DNA from: Pseudomonadota bacterium
GTDB lineage: Bacteria; Pseudomonadota; Gammaproteobacteria; Steroidobacterales; Steroidobacteraceae
Direction of reading: 5' to 3'
DNA: 48,084 nt
NCBI GenBank assembly: GCA_025357635.1
Contig: JANXOV010000051.1
Coordinates: forward strand, 1-48,084
The notes beneath the pieces were generated by a model. The model searched no databases, had not been told where the DNA came from, and saw nothing but the letters and a program-made list of their open reading frames with translations. The position numbers and the translations under genes were made by a program. Positions 1-6,962 of this stretch are shown here, in pieces. Each line of letters starts with the position of its first letter. Positions within the stretch are counted from its first letter, which is position 1.

Positions 1-355
1 CCACTTTGCGTTTTTCGGACGGCATTCGGTTCTCATGACCGGAGTCAACAGCATCCTAGCATCAGCCAGCGCCAAGCGACCGCCCGCATTCTTCGTACGC
101 TGACGTAGGGAGCGCGGGGGCGGGTGTCCGTTGCGCCGCATTTGAGCTCGCGGCAGAACGGGCGAACCGGCGCGGTAGGTCGCAACACCTAAGTTACGTC
201 CTGAGATCCGTGGGGCTACAGCGCCCGCCCGTTCTCGGGAACGCCGGCCCGCAGCTGCGTTTGAACACCACAACAAATCCCGGGCCGGCGCGCGCGATTG
301 CGGCGCGACGGCACCCAGCCCGCGCGCTCCCGGCATTTTCTTCGTACGATAAAGG
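1..355. other. Left-edge region without a convincing gene
   Basis: No reading frame here looks like protein. A leftward ATG at 25 would encode only eight residues before the window edge (MPSEKRKV), too little to call. The stretch holds two copies of a GCATT...CTTCGTACG string (86-99 and 333-348) and a short inverted repeat CGTTC-TCGG-GAACG near 230-243. It may be the divergent promoter region of an off-window gene plus the 3' flank of the PH-like gene, but neither is proven. Confidence 0.4.
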
Positions 356-976
356 CTAAAGACCCGAAACAATACGCGCCTTGATAGTCTCGAACTCCGA
401 ATCCGAAATCAATTTAGCATCCAGCATCTCGCGCGCCTGGCGCAGCCGCCGCGTGGACTCGGACTCAGCGCCGGCGGGAGCATCCGCCGGCGCGGCGGCG
501 AAGGCTTGCGGTGCAAATTGCACGCCGCCGGATTTTGCACGCAGCTCTTCAAGCTCACGCACGCGGCGCTTTTCGCGCCATGCCTGATCGTGCTGCTGGC
601 AGATGCGGTACAGCGCCTGCGCCTGATCCTTGCGCAGACCCTGGAAAGTCCACGCCCGGTTCACTTCCGAGGCGATGTTCAGGTCGGAGCTGGATTGCGC
701 GATGACGGTGAGATCGGCGCCGAAAATGCCAGCCTGGATGCGCGTCTCCTTCAGGTCCTGCCAGCGAATGTCGGCCGTGTCGTAGCCGCCGATGAGCTTG
801 CGGGTCAGCGCGATAAAGCGCCCCGTCGTTGCCACCAGCACCGTGCGCCGGTGCTTGATTGCGAAGATGCGGCGCTGCGTGGCCCAGGCCTCAATTGATT
901 CGCCCGCAGTCAACAGACTGTCGAGGGTGTCCAGCGCCTTTTGCAGCTGCGGTTCATCGGATTGGATTTGGCTCAT
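356..976 (-). CDS. PH-like domain protein with SHOCT-like C-terminus
   Basis: A 206-residue soluble protein, last gene of the leftward group. The middle (about residues 35-125) has the pattern of a bacterial PH-like domain (RRIFAIKHRRTVLVATTGRFIAL, then DIRWQDLKETRIQAG). The last 30 residues (RRLRQAREMLDAKLISDSEFETIKARIV) match the short helical SHOCT module, usually an oligomerisation tail. A charged, probably coiled segment joins them. The reading frame also opens at a TTG at 985; I prefer the ATG at 976. It follows the DUF3187 gene by 33 bases, so co-transcription is likely. No enzymatic role is visible; the domain assignment is by motif only. Confidence 0.75.
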   Translation of the reverse strand: MSQIQSDEPQLQKALDTLDSLLTAGESIEAWATQRRIFAIKHRRTVLVATTGRFIALTRKLIGGYDTADIRWQDLKETRIQAGIFGADLTVIAQSSSDLNIASEVNRAWTFQGLRKDQAQALYRICQQHDQAWREKRRVRELEELRAKSGGVQFAPQAFAAAPADAPAGAESESTRRLRQAREMLDAKLISDSEFETIKARIVSGL

Positions 977-1009
977 GACCGCCAAGAGTGCCTACACAAT
1001 GCGGTGCGG

Positions 1010-1975
1010 TCAATGCGCCGGGGCAGCCCGGCGCATGCCGATAAAGAATGTCACATCCGGGGCGGTATTCACGGCCGCGTCTTCGGTGAATCCCAGCTGC
1101 GCGCTCCATCGGGGATTCACCCGCCACTGCACCCCGGCGCTCAGCAGCATCGAGGGACCGAGGAATCGCAGCTGGGTCTGTTTAAGACGTGCGGACTGCG
1201 CATCCAATTGCAGACGCAGCGACCAGGCGGGGCTTGGCAGCCACGATGCAGCCACCCGCCCGAAGGCGGCGGTGCGGCGGGCGGCACCGCCGAAAACATC
1301 GTCGCCGAACGGCCGTACAAGGCCCGCCTCGGCGCCCACCTGCCAGCGCGTGCCGCGCAGAGCCGCGTGCATCCAAAGACTCGCATCCCAGGCGCCGTTC
1401 CCGGTCAGCGCCGCGACGCTGCCGGTCGGCGCTTCCAGGCCGCCCCACACCGACAACGATCGGGCCGCCGCGTCCACCGCGAACCAGCCCACCTCGGCGG
1501 ACGCGTCGCCGATGCCGGTCGAAGACCGGTTCAAATCAATGCTGGCAATGCCATTGTAGAAATACTCGAGTTGATCGCGCGGATACTTGGGCCGCTGGCC
1601 GCGCTTCAGGCCGAACGCGCCATGCCAGCGTTCGATGAGCGGGTCCAGTGATCCGCCGCTGTCGCGAATGAGCGGCAGAGTCAGACGATAGCGCCAGCGC
1701 GGTGCGAGCCGTGCATCGTATGCAAGCCGCAGCGTAGCGGCCTCGCCATCCACGAACAGCCGCTCGCCGGCGCGTGACTCAACATTGATGGTGTTTGCAA
1801 CCGCAAGATTCATCGAAAACCCCGTGCCGTCGCCGGCGCGCATGTCGCTGGGAAGGGGCAGATACAGTCCGCGCAGCAGCGGGTTCTCGTTCTTGATTTG
1901 AAAAAATTCGCCGGCAGCGGCACAGGCCGGCGAACACATGAGCATGCAGGATAGAAGCCGGCCTTTGAAATTCAT
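1010..1975 (-). CDS. DUF3187 family outer-membrane-like protein
   Basis: A 321-residue exported protein. The start at 1975 has an AAGG five bases upstream and gives a signal peptide (MNFKGRLLSCMLMCSPACAAAG). The longer reading frame upstream only adds an Arg-rich stretch overlapping the permease. The body has alternating aromatic/polar strands (RWRYRLTLPLI, RSLSVWGGLEAP, WQVGAEAGLVRP) typical of beta-barrel proteins and ends in the DUF3187 pattern of an inner barrel repeat. Function of the family is unknown. It lies 23 bases after the ABC permease and is probably in the same operon, perhaps as an envelope component, which is inference. Confidence 0.8.
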   Translation of the reverse strand: MNFKGRLLSCMLMCSPACAAAGEFFQIKNENPLLRGLYLPLPSDMRAGDGTGFSMNLAVANTINVESRAGERLFVDGEAATLRLAYDARLAPRWRYRLTLPLIRDSGGSLDPLIERWHGAFGLKRGQRPKYPRDQLEYFYNGIASIDLNRSSTGIGDASAEVGWFAVDAAARSLSVWGGLEAPTGSVAALTGNGAWDASLWMHAALRGTRWQVGAEAGLVRPFGDDVFGGAARRTAAFGRVAASWLPSPAWSLRLQLDAQSARLKQTQLRFLGPSMLLSAGVQWRVNPRWSAQLGFTEDAAVNTAPDVTFFIGMRRAAPAH

Positions 1976-1998
1976 CGCAACCTTATAGCACCAACGGA

Positions 1999-2874
1999 TC
2001 AGGCTTCCGTGTAGCGCCGGCGCAGATAAATGGCGCCGGCGACGAACGCCGCACCGAGCGCGACACCCGCCCACATCTCGGGGCTGCTGAAGAAGTACAC
2101 CGGATCGAACTGATCCCAGCCCAGGCGCGGCACGGAGAGATTTCCGCCGTCGTGCAGTTTCGAGGTCAGCAGTGTGGGTTCATTGAATGCCACGCCCGGA
2201 AAGCCGAGCAGATGCCGCTTCAGCGTGTCGATCAGATAGCTCGTCCCCAGCAGCTTGACCTCGACATAGCAGGCCACCAGCGGCGCCAGCAGCGCCCATA
2301 GCGTCACCGCGCGGTTGGCCCAGGCGGACATGAGCAACAACCAGCCAGTCAGCGGCAGATACCACAACGCGCCGGTCACGATCATGTAGACGGACAGCGC
2401 CTGCAGCTGCAGCCACGTGCCGGGATCCCACAGAGCGCCTGCGAGCTGCGAGCCGCCGCGCAAGGACAGGATGAATGCCGCGCCCAGCGCGGTCAGATCT
2501 GCTGCAATGAAGTACACGAAGGGAATGATGATCAGTGCCATGACCAGCTTGGACAAGACAGTGTCGGTGTCGGTCAGCGGCAGCGACTTCCAAAACAGCA
2601 CGCTGCGGTCCTTGCGGTCGGCATGCAGGCAATCGAGCAGATACCAGGACGTGTAGACGGACATCAAGGCGAGCATCAGCGCCGAAATCCCGATGAACAC
2701 CATCGGTGCGACCGCCTTGATCTGCTCCGCAGTCAGGTGCTGCGGCAGGTCGTCGATCTGAATTTTTCCGAACATGAAAATGACCAGCAATAGCCCGCTG
2801 ACCGCCGCGGGGAGCACCCAGATGGCGCGGTTCTCCCAGACTTCGCGGCGGAATAGCCAGAGATACGTGTTCAT
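1999..2874 (-). CDS. ABC transporter permease (ABC-2 type)
   Basis: A 291-residue inner-membrane protein with about six hydrophobic segments (residues about 18-36, 55-79, 108-136, 155-185, 190-210 and 265-287). The N-terminus MNTYLWLFRREVWENRAIW is typical of ABC-2 permeases paired with YtrA-type regulators. Its ATG overlaps the last four bases of the ATPase gene, indicating translational coupling, so the two form one transporter. The substrate cannot be read from sequence; related GntR/YtrA-linked systems respond to cell-wall-active or membrane stress, which is family knowledge, not evidence for this gene. Confidence 0.88.
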   Translation of the reverse strand: MNTYLWLFRREVWENRAIWVLPAAVSGLLLVIFMFGKIQIDDLPQHLTAEQIKAVAPMVFIGISALMLALMSVYTSWYLLDCLHADRKDRSVLFWKSLPLTDTDTVLSKLVMALIIIPFVYFIAADLTALGAAFILSLRGGSQLAGALWDPGTWLQLQALSVYMIVTGALWYLPLTGWLLLMSAWANRAVTLWALLAPLVACYVEVKLLGTSYLIDTLKRHLLGFPGVAFNEPTLLTSKLHDGGNLSVPRLGWDQFDPVYFFSSPEMWAGVALGAAFVAGAIYLRRRYTEA

Positions 2875-3743
2875 GCGGCACCTTGGGAGAGTTTGGCGAC
2901 GAACAGATCGGCGATGGTGGGCGTGTGCGGTTCGCCCAGACCAGCGAGCGCCGGGTTCGAGGGTTGATCGAAGTACATGATGGTCTTGCCCATCAAAGGT
3001 CGGACGTGGAAGGGCTTGAGCGCCTGCGCGGCGTCGAGCCGGTCAGGATGAACGCTGATGGCCACGAAGCGCTCGGGTATCTTTTCCACCGGCGTATCCA
3101 ACACGATGTGGCCGCGCTCGATGAACATCACGTGGGTCAGGAGATTTTCAATCTCCTCCACCTGATGCGTGGTGATCAGAATGGTGCGCGTTTCGTCCAT
3201 GTAGTCGTTCACCAGCGCGTCGTAGAACGCACGGCGCGCAAGCAGGTCCAGGCCCAGCGTCGGTTCATCGAGCACCAGCAGTTTGGCGTCGATGGCCATG
3301 GCCAGCGCCAGATGAACCTGGGTCTTCATGCCCTTGGACAGTTCGCGAACGCGCGATGTCATTTTGATCTGGGTCTTGGACAACAAACCCACGGCCCGAT
3401 CGCGGCGGAACTTCGGATGCACGCCGCCGACGAAATCCAGCGCCTGGGAAACGCGCAGCCAGCCCGGCAGGACGGCCACATCGGCAATGAAGCAGGTGTC
3501 GTGCATGATCTGCGAGCGCGCCTGGAACGGATCCTTGCCGAACACGCGCAGCTCGCCGGTATAAGAAGTCAGACCTAGCACGGCGCGCAGCACGGAGGTC
3601 TTACCGGCGCCGTTGGGCCCGATCAGTCCGACGATGCGGCCCGGCTCGATGTCGAAGTTCACATTGTTAAGCGCGATGAACTTTCCGTACGCTTTGCCGA
3701 GATTGCGCGCGCTGATGAGTGCAGTCATGGAAGGCTCATTCAT
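2871..3743 (-). CDS. ABC transporter ATP-binding protein
   Basis: A 290-residue ATPase that powers the permease encoded next. Walker A GPNGAGKT lies at residues 42-49, the signature is LSKGM at 135-139 (canonical LSGGQ altered, as is common in this subgroup), Walker B LLVLDE ends at 160 and the H-loop is TTH at 191-193. I start it at the ATG at 3743, which overlaps the regulator's stop region (ATGAATGA). An ATG at 3728 (MTALISARN) is equally possible. The reading frame open to 3866 is a shadow of the regulator gene. The order regulator-ATPase-permease is the usual YtrA arrangement. Confidence 0.9.
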   Translation of the reverse strand: MNEPSMTALISARNLGKAYGKFIALNNVNFDIEPGRIVGLIGPNGAGKTSVLRAVLGLTSYTGELRVFGKDPFQARSQIMHDTCFIADVAVLPGWLRVSQALDFVGGVHPKFRRDRAVGLLSKTQIKMTSRVRELSKGMKTQVHLALAMAIDAKLLVLDEPTLGLDLLARRAFYDALVNDYMDETRTILITTHQVEEIENLLTHVMFIERGHIVLDTPVEKIPERFVAISVHPDRLDAAQALKPFHVRPLMGKTIMYFDQPSNPALAGLGEPHTPTIADLFVAKLSQGAA

Positions 3744-4140
3744 TTTTGGGCTCGATGTTTCGGGGCGGCGAGGCCGGATGGGTGGCGGCCGGCACTTGCG
3801 AGAACAATTCCTCTGCGCTGAACCCCAGCCGGTTGATGACGGCGAGGACCTGCGGCCACTCCTCATTCAAGAACCGCTCGCGCTCTCCGGCCATCAATTG
3901 CCGGCGCGCGCCATCGCTGACATACATGCCGCGGCCGCGTCGTTTTTCCACCAGGCCTTCGTCGACCAGTTGCTGATAGCCCTTCAACACGGTCAACGGA
4001 TTGAGCCTGTAGTCAGCGGCCACGTTGCGCACCGAAGGCAAGGGATCTCCCTCCTTCAGTGCGCCCTCCAGAATGAGCGCCACCATTCGATCGCGCAGCT
4101 GGCGATAGATTGGCTGATTGTCATTCCAATGTGGGTCCAT
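3736..4140 (-). CDS. GntR family (YtrA subfamily) transcriptional regulator
   Basis: A 134-residue regulator consisting of an N-terminal winged helix-turn-helix (about residues 10-75: PIYRQLRDRMVALILEGALKEGD, then LPSVRNVAADYRLNPLTVLKGYQQL) and a short helical dimerisation tail. That size is diagnostic of the YtrA branch of GntR proteins, which normally repress their own ABC-transporter operon. ATG 4140 directly precedes the domain; a GTG at 4185 would only add an unlikely leader. A weak inverted repeat, GTGTAA...TAGCAC at 4166-4185, lies just upstream and is a possible operator. Confidence 0.9.
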   Translation of the reverse strand: MDPHWNDNQPIYRQLRDRMVALILEGALKEGDPLPSVRNVAADYRLNPLTVLKGYQQLVDEGLVEKRRGRGMYVSDGARRQLMAGERERFLNEEWPQVLAVINRLGFSAEELFSQVPAATHPASPPRNIEPKNE

Positions 4141-4230
4141 GCGTTGACTCGATGTGCCTTTGAACGTGTAAGGGGTAACTAGCACAGTAATCTACCAGAA
4201 CGCTTGTGAGCGGCGGCCGTGATGACCGGA

Positions 4231-4416
4231 TCAGGGACGAAACACGCTGATCTGGGCGCGGGTCGAATCGTGACTCAGCGTGCGGGTTAGCACGGAACCG
4301 GTGGCGTGCTGATGAATCTGGCCATCGAACAAGAAAGCGGCGCCACCCATGATCAGACCATTGATCATCACGGCGAGAGTGAGGGCTTTGAGCTTCAGGG
4401 CGATATCGGTGTACAT
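4231..4416 (-). CDS. Small single-helix membrane protein
   Basis: A 61-residue protein of unknown function. The start at 4416 has a strong ribosome binding site (AAGGAGA, about six bases before ATG), better than most genes here. Residues about 10-39 are hydrophobic (ALKLKALTLAVMINGLIMGG, then AAFLF), followed by a polar tail rich in His, Thr and Arg. It lies 90 bases upstream of the YtrA-type regulator on the same strand and has its own candidate promoter (4467-4495) and a leader stem-loop. I recognise no family. The strong translation signals argue that it is a real gene. Confidence 0.65.
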   Translation of the reverse strand: MYTDIALKLKALTLAVMINGLIMGGAAFLFDGQIHQHATGSVLTRTLSHDSTRAQISVFRP

Positions 4417-4437
4417 GACAGTCTCCTTCGTTGCTGC

Positions 4438-4456
4438 CACCAACGGTGTGTTGGTG
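4438..4456 (-). promoter_or_regulatory. Leader stem-loop before the small membrane protein gene
   Basis: Perfect 7-bp inverted repeat CACCAAC-GGTGT-GTTGGTG. It lies between the candidate -10 box (4467-4472) and the ribosome binding site of the 61-residue protein, so it would form in the 5' untranslated RNA or act as an operator. No U-run follows, so it is not an intrinsic terminator. Confidence 0.5.
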
Positions 4457-4466
4457 ACTTGGTGTT

Positions 4467-4495
4467 ATACTAAGATACATCACTGCGACATGCAA
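4467..4495 (-). promoter_or_regulatory. Candidate sigma-70 promoter of the small membrane protein gene
   Basis: Read on the minus strand: -35 TTGCAT (4495-4490), a 17-base spacer, -10 TAGTAT (4472-4467). Spacing is ideal; each box is a 4-5 of 6 match to consensus. The predicted start point is about 45 bases before the ATG at 4416, leaving room for the stem-loop and ribosome binding site. Confidence 0.5.
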
Positions 4496-4576
4496 CCACT
4501 AATTCAAATTATTTTCCGCCCTGCTAACCCGGTCGGGGCTGCGCGCCCGTTTGCCTGCTTAAGGCGCTGATTTTCA

Positions 4577-4590
4577 ATGTCATTTGACAT
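4577..4590. promoter_or_regulatory. Palindrome upstream of the ECF sigma factor gene
   Basis: ATGTCA-TT-TGACAT is a perfect 6-bp inverted repeat with a two-base centre. Its TTTGACAT half is repeated 20 bases further on (4603-4610). It sits in the divergent region between the small membrane protein gene and the sigma factor gene and is a reasonable operator candidate. No protein can be assigned to it. Confidence 0.4.
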
Positions 4591-4643
4591 AACCGGAGTG
4601 CCTTTGACATGCGGCTCACCTCTTCATTGACGTACCCGGATCT

Positions 4644-4655
4644 GGGTAGCTACCC
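4644..4655. promoter_or_regulatory. 12-bp perfect palindrome before the sigma factor start
   Basis: GGGTAGCTACCC is fully self-complementary and ends 28 bases before ATG 4684. If the sigma factor starts at 4684 this site is in its promoter/leader; if it starts at 4609 the site is inside the coding region. Its presence mildly favours the downstream start. Confidence 0.35.
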
Positions 4656-4683
4656 CATCGCACCGACACGTATGCTGTGGTCT

Positions 4684-5274
4684 ATGGAGCCCCTGGAAGA
4701 GGATGCTGCGTTGATGCTCCGGTATCAGGCCGGAGAGGCACGCGCTTTCGATGCCCTCTACGCGCGGCACAAAGGCCCGCTGTATCGCTACCTGCTGCGC
4801 CATGTGCGCAACGCCGCCAACGCCACCGATTTGTTCCAGGAAGTGTGGATGCGGGTAATCGCCAATCGCGCGCGCTACACGCCTCGCGCAAAATTCGCGA
4901 CGTTTTTGTTTCACATTGCGCACAACTGCGCGATCGATCATCACCGCCGGGCGCGCAGCGCTCCCATCGATGCGTCGGCGGAGCAGGACGCTCTCATCAA
5001 CGAATCGATGGCGCCGGAATACGAACGGCCCGACCGCATTGCCGAATACAATCAACGGCTCTCGTGCTTCGAACAGGCGCTGCGCGAATTGCCGCCGGAG
5101 CAGCGCGAAGCGTTCCTGCTGCACGAGGAGTCGGGTCTGGATATCGCGCAGATCGCGCAAGTCACCCAGGTCGGCGCCGAGACGGCGAAGAGCCGGCTGC
5201 GCTATGCGGTGTCGAAACTCAAGAAATCATTGACCGAGCCGGATGCGAGCGCGGCTTTGCCCGAGGCAGTTTGA
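4684..5274 (+). CDS. ECF-type RNA polymerase sigma factor
   Basis: A 196-residue sigma factor with only the region 2 and region 4 domains. Region 2 includes FDALYARHKGPLYRYLLRHV and DLFQEVWMRVIANRA, which binds core polymerase and the -10 element. Region 4 (ALRELPPEQREAFLLHEESG, DIAQIAQVTQVGAETAKSRL) is the -35-binding helix-turn-helix. The frame is open from an ATG at 4609, with another ATG at 4672. I chose 4684 because the conserved domain begins just after it and the upstream part resembles no sigma factor. The next gene starts two bases after its stop and is the likely membrane regulator of this factor. Confidence 0.88.
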   Translation: MEPLEEDAALMLRYQAGEARAFDALYARHKGPLYRYLLRHVRNAANATDLFQEVWMRVIANRARYTPRAKFATFLFHIAHNCAIDHHRRARSAPIDASAEQDALINESMAPEYERPDRIAEYNQRLSCFEQALRELPPEQREAFLLHEESGLDIAQIAQVTQVGAETAKSRLRYAVSKLKKSLTEPDASAALPEAV

Positions 5275-5276
5275 TC

Positions 5277-5918
5277 ATGGGTGATTTTCGCGATCCGGAA
5301 TTCGAGGAATACCTGCGCGGCAACAGCGACGTCTCGCGCGCCTACCGGCAGCTGCGCGGCGCCCAGCTGCCCGAGCACATCGACAAGCAGTTGACCGAAC
5401 ATGCGCGCGCGGCGCTGCCGATTGCGCATAACAAACTGCGTGATTTCAACCGCCCGGTGCTGAACAAACCAAGCTGGCTTGCACCCTTCACACTGGCGGC
5501 CAGTGTGCTGCTCTCGGCCGCCCTGCTGCTTTCGGTCGCTTTCGATCCGCACGCGCGCAGAAACGGCGAAGACGCAGTGCGCATGATTCCCGCCATCGCG
5601 GCTCACGGTGACCGGCCGCCTCTGCACGCACCGCCGCCCGTTTCGACCCATGCCGCGCGGGGCAATCAGAGCGTGGAAGTCGTACCCCGACTGTTCGAAT
5701 CGCGGCGCCTGTTCACCAGCGATCCGCCGAATTCACGCGACAAGAACGTCGACGGCGCGCAGCTGCCACCCATGCCGGTGGAGCTGATTCGCAAGGACCC
5801 GCAGGAATGGCTCGCGCGCATCGAGCGGCTGCGCCGCGAAGGCCGCATCGACGAGGCAACACGGGAAATGCAGGAATTCCGCAAGGTTTTTCCCAACAAC
5901 ACTTACGCTTTGCGCTAA
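5277..5918 (+). CDS. Membrane protein, putative anti-sigma partner
   Basis: A 213-residue protein in the same operon as the sigma factor, starting two bases after its stop. The N-terminus ([18 protein letters not shown], residues 9-26) carries the YLRGxSxxSxxYR pattern that I recall from membrane proteins next to ECF sigma genes in Xanthomonadales-like bacteria. One membrane helix spans about 67-89 ([20 protein letters not shown]). The rest is a Pro-rich linker and a C-terminal charged helix ([20 protein letters not shown]), predicted periplasmic. There is no zinc-binding HxxxCxxC motif, so it is not a classical ZAS-type anti-sigma factor. The anti-sigma role is inferred from position. Confidence 0.75.
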   Translation: MGDFRDPEFEEYLRGNSDVSRAYRQLRGAQLPEHIDKQLTEHARAALPIAHNKLRDFNRPVLNKPSWLAPFTLAASVLLSAALLLSVAFDPHARRNGEDAVRMIPAIAAHGDRPPLHAPPPVSTHAARGNQSVEVVPRLFESRRLFTSDPPNSRDKNVDGAQLPPMPVELIRKDPQEWLARIERLRREGRIDEATREMQEFRKVFPNNTYALR

Positions 5919-5952
5919 CATTACGGGCTGTTTTGCGCAAGGAGCCGCCATT

Positions 5953-6930
5953 TTGAAAAAGCCCGTCACCGTCACCATCACCGGAGCTGCCGGCAACATC
6001 GGCTACGCGCTTGCGTTCCGCGTCGCCTCAGGTCAGATGCTCGGGTCCGATCAACCCATCAACCTGCGGCTGTTGGAAATCCCCGCCGCCATCGGCGCCG
6101 TCCAAGGCGTGGTGATGGAACTCAACGACTGCGCCTTCCCCACGCTCAACAGCGTCAGCGCGGCCGATGATCCCAAGGCGGGATTCAAGGACTGCGACTT
6201 TGCCATGCTGGTCGGCGCCCGGCCGCGCGGCCCGGGCATGGAACGCAAAGATCTGCTGCTGGCGAACGCGCAGATTTTTTCTGCGCAAGGCAAGGCGCTC
6301 GACGCCGTTGCCAGCCGCAACGTGCGCGTGCTGGTGGTCGGCAACCCTGCCAACACCAATTCGCTGATCGCGCAGCGCAATGCCCCTTCGCTCAATCCCA
6401 GGCATTTCACCGCCATGACGCGTCTGGACCACAACCGTGCCATCGCGCAACTCGCCGAGAAGACCGCCACGGCCGTCACCGACATCAAGAAAATGATCAT
6501 CTGGGGCAACCACTCCGCCACGCAGTATCCGGATCTGAACCAGACCACCGTATCAGGCAAGCCGGCCCGCGGCCTTGTGGATGAATCCTGGGTCAAAGAC
6601 ACCTTCATCCCAACCGTGCAGCAGCGCGGCGCGGCCGTCATCAAGGCGCGCGGCGCTTCCTCCGCCGCCTCGGCAGCCTCAGCGGCCATGGATCACATTC
6701 ACGACTGGGTGCTGGGTACGCCGGCCGGCGACTGGGTCAGCATGGCTGTCCCATCGGATGGCAGCTACGGCATTGCCGAGGGCGTCATCTACTCCTATCC
6801 GGTCACTTGCAAGAACGGCGAGTACAGCATCGTGCAGGGGTTGCCCATCGATGCTTTCAGCCGTGGCAAGATGGAAGCCACCGACAAGGAATTGCGCGAA
6901 GAGCGCGACGGCGTCAAAGATTTGATCTGA
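5953..6930 (+). CDS. mdh: Malate dehydrogenase
   Basis: A 325-residue NAD-dependent malate dehydrogenase, interconverting malate and oxaloacetate in the TCA cycle. The Rossmann motif is [14 protein letters not shown] (residues 10-23). The substrate arginines are in [14 protein letters not shown] (89-102). The catalytic pair is Asp in LDHNR (158-162) and His187 in [10 protein letters not shown]. Length and motifs match the type found in many Proteobacteria and plants' cytosol (about 326-328 residues), not the shorter E. coli type. The start is a TTG at 5953 preceded by AAGGAG. It is separated by 34 bases from the sigma-partner gene and by 32 from fadE. Confidence 0.96.
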   Translation: MKKPVTVTITGAAGNIGYALAFRVASGQMLGSDQPINLRLLEIPAAIGAVQGVVMELNDCAFPTLNSVSAADDPKAGFKDCDFAMLVGARPRGPGMERKDLLLANAQIFSAQGKALDAVASRNVRVLVVGNPANTNSLIAQRNAPSLNPRHFTAMTRLDHNRAIAQLAEKTATAVTDIKKMIIWGNHSATQYPDLNQTTVSGKPARGLVDESWVKDTFIPTVQQRGAAVIKARGASSAASAASAAMDHIHDWVLGTPAGDWVSMAVPSDGSYGIAEGVIYSYPVTCKNGEYSIVQGLPIDAFSRGKMEATDKELREERDGVKDLI

Positions 6931-6962
6931 TCCGCGCTCGGCGGTAAAGCGGGGTTTCTAAC

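Noticed and set aside
1-25. Possible start of a leftward gene (ATG at 25)
   Set aside because: Only eight residues fit in the window and the upstream site is weak; no domain can be tested.
3744-3866. Arg/Pro-rich N-terminal extension of the ABC ATPase
   Set aside because: It overlaps the regulator gene and lacks similarity to ATPase N-termini.
4609-4683. Upstream extension of the sigma factor to ATG 4609
   Set aside because: The added residues resemble no sigma factor and the region carries palindromes more fitting for a promoter; kept only as an alternative.
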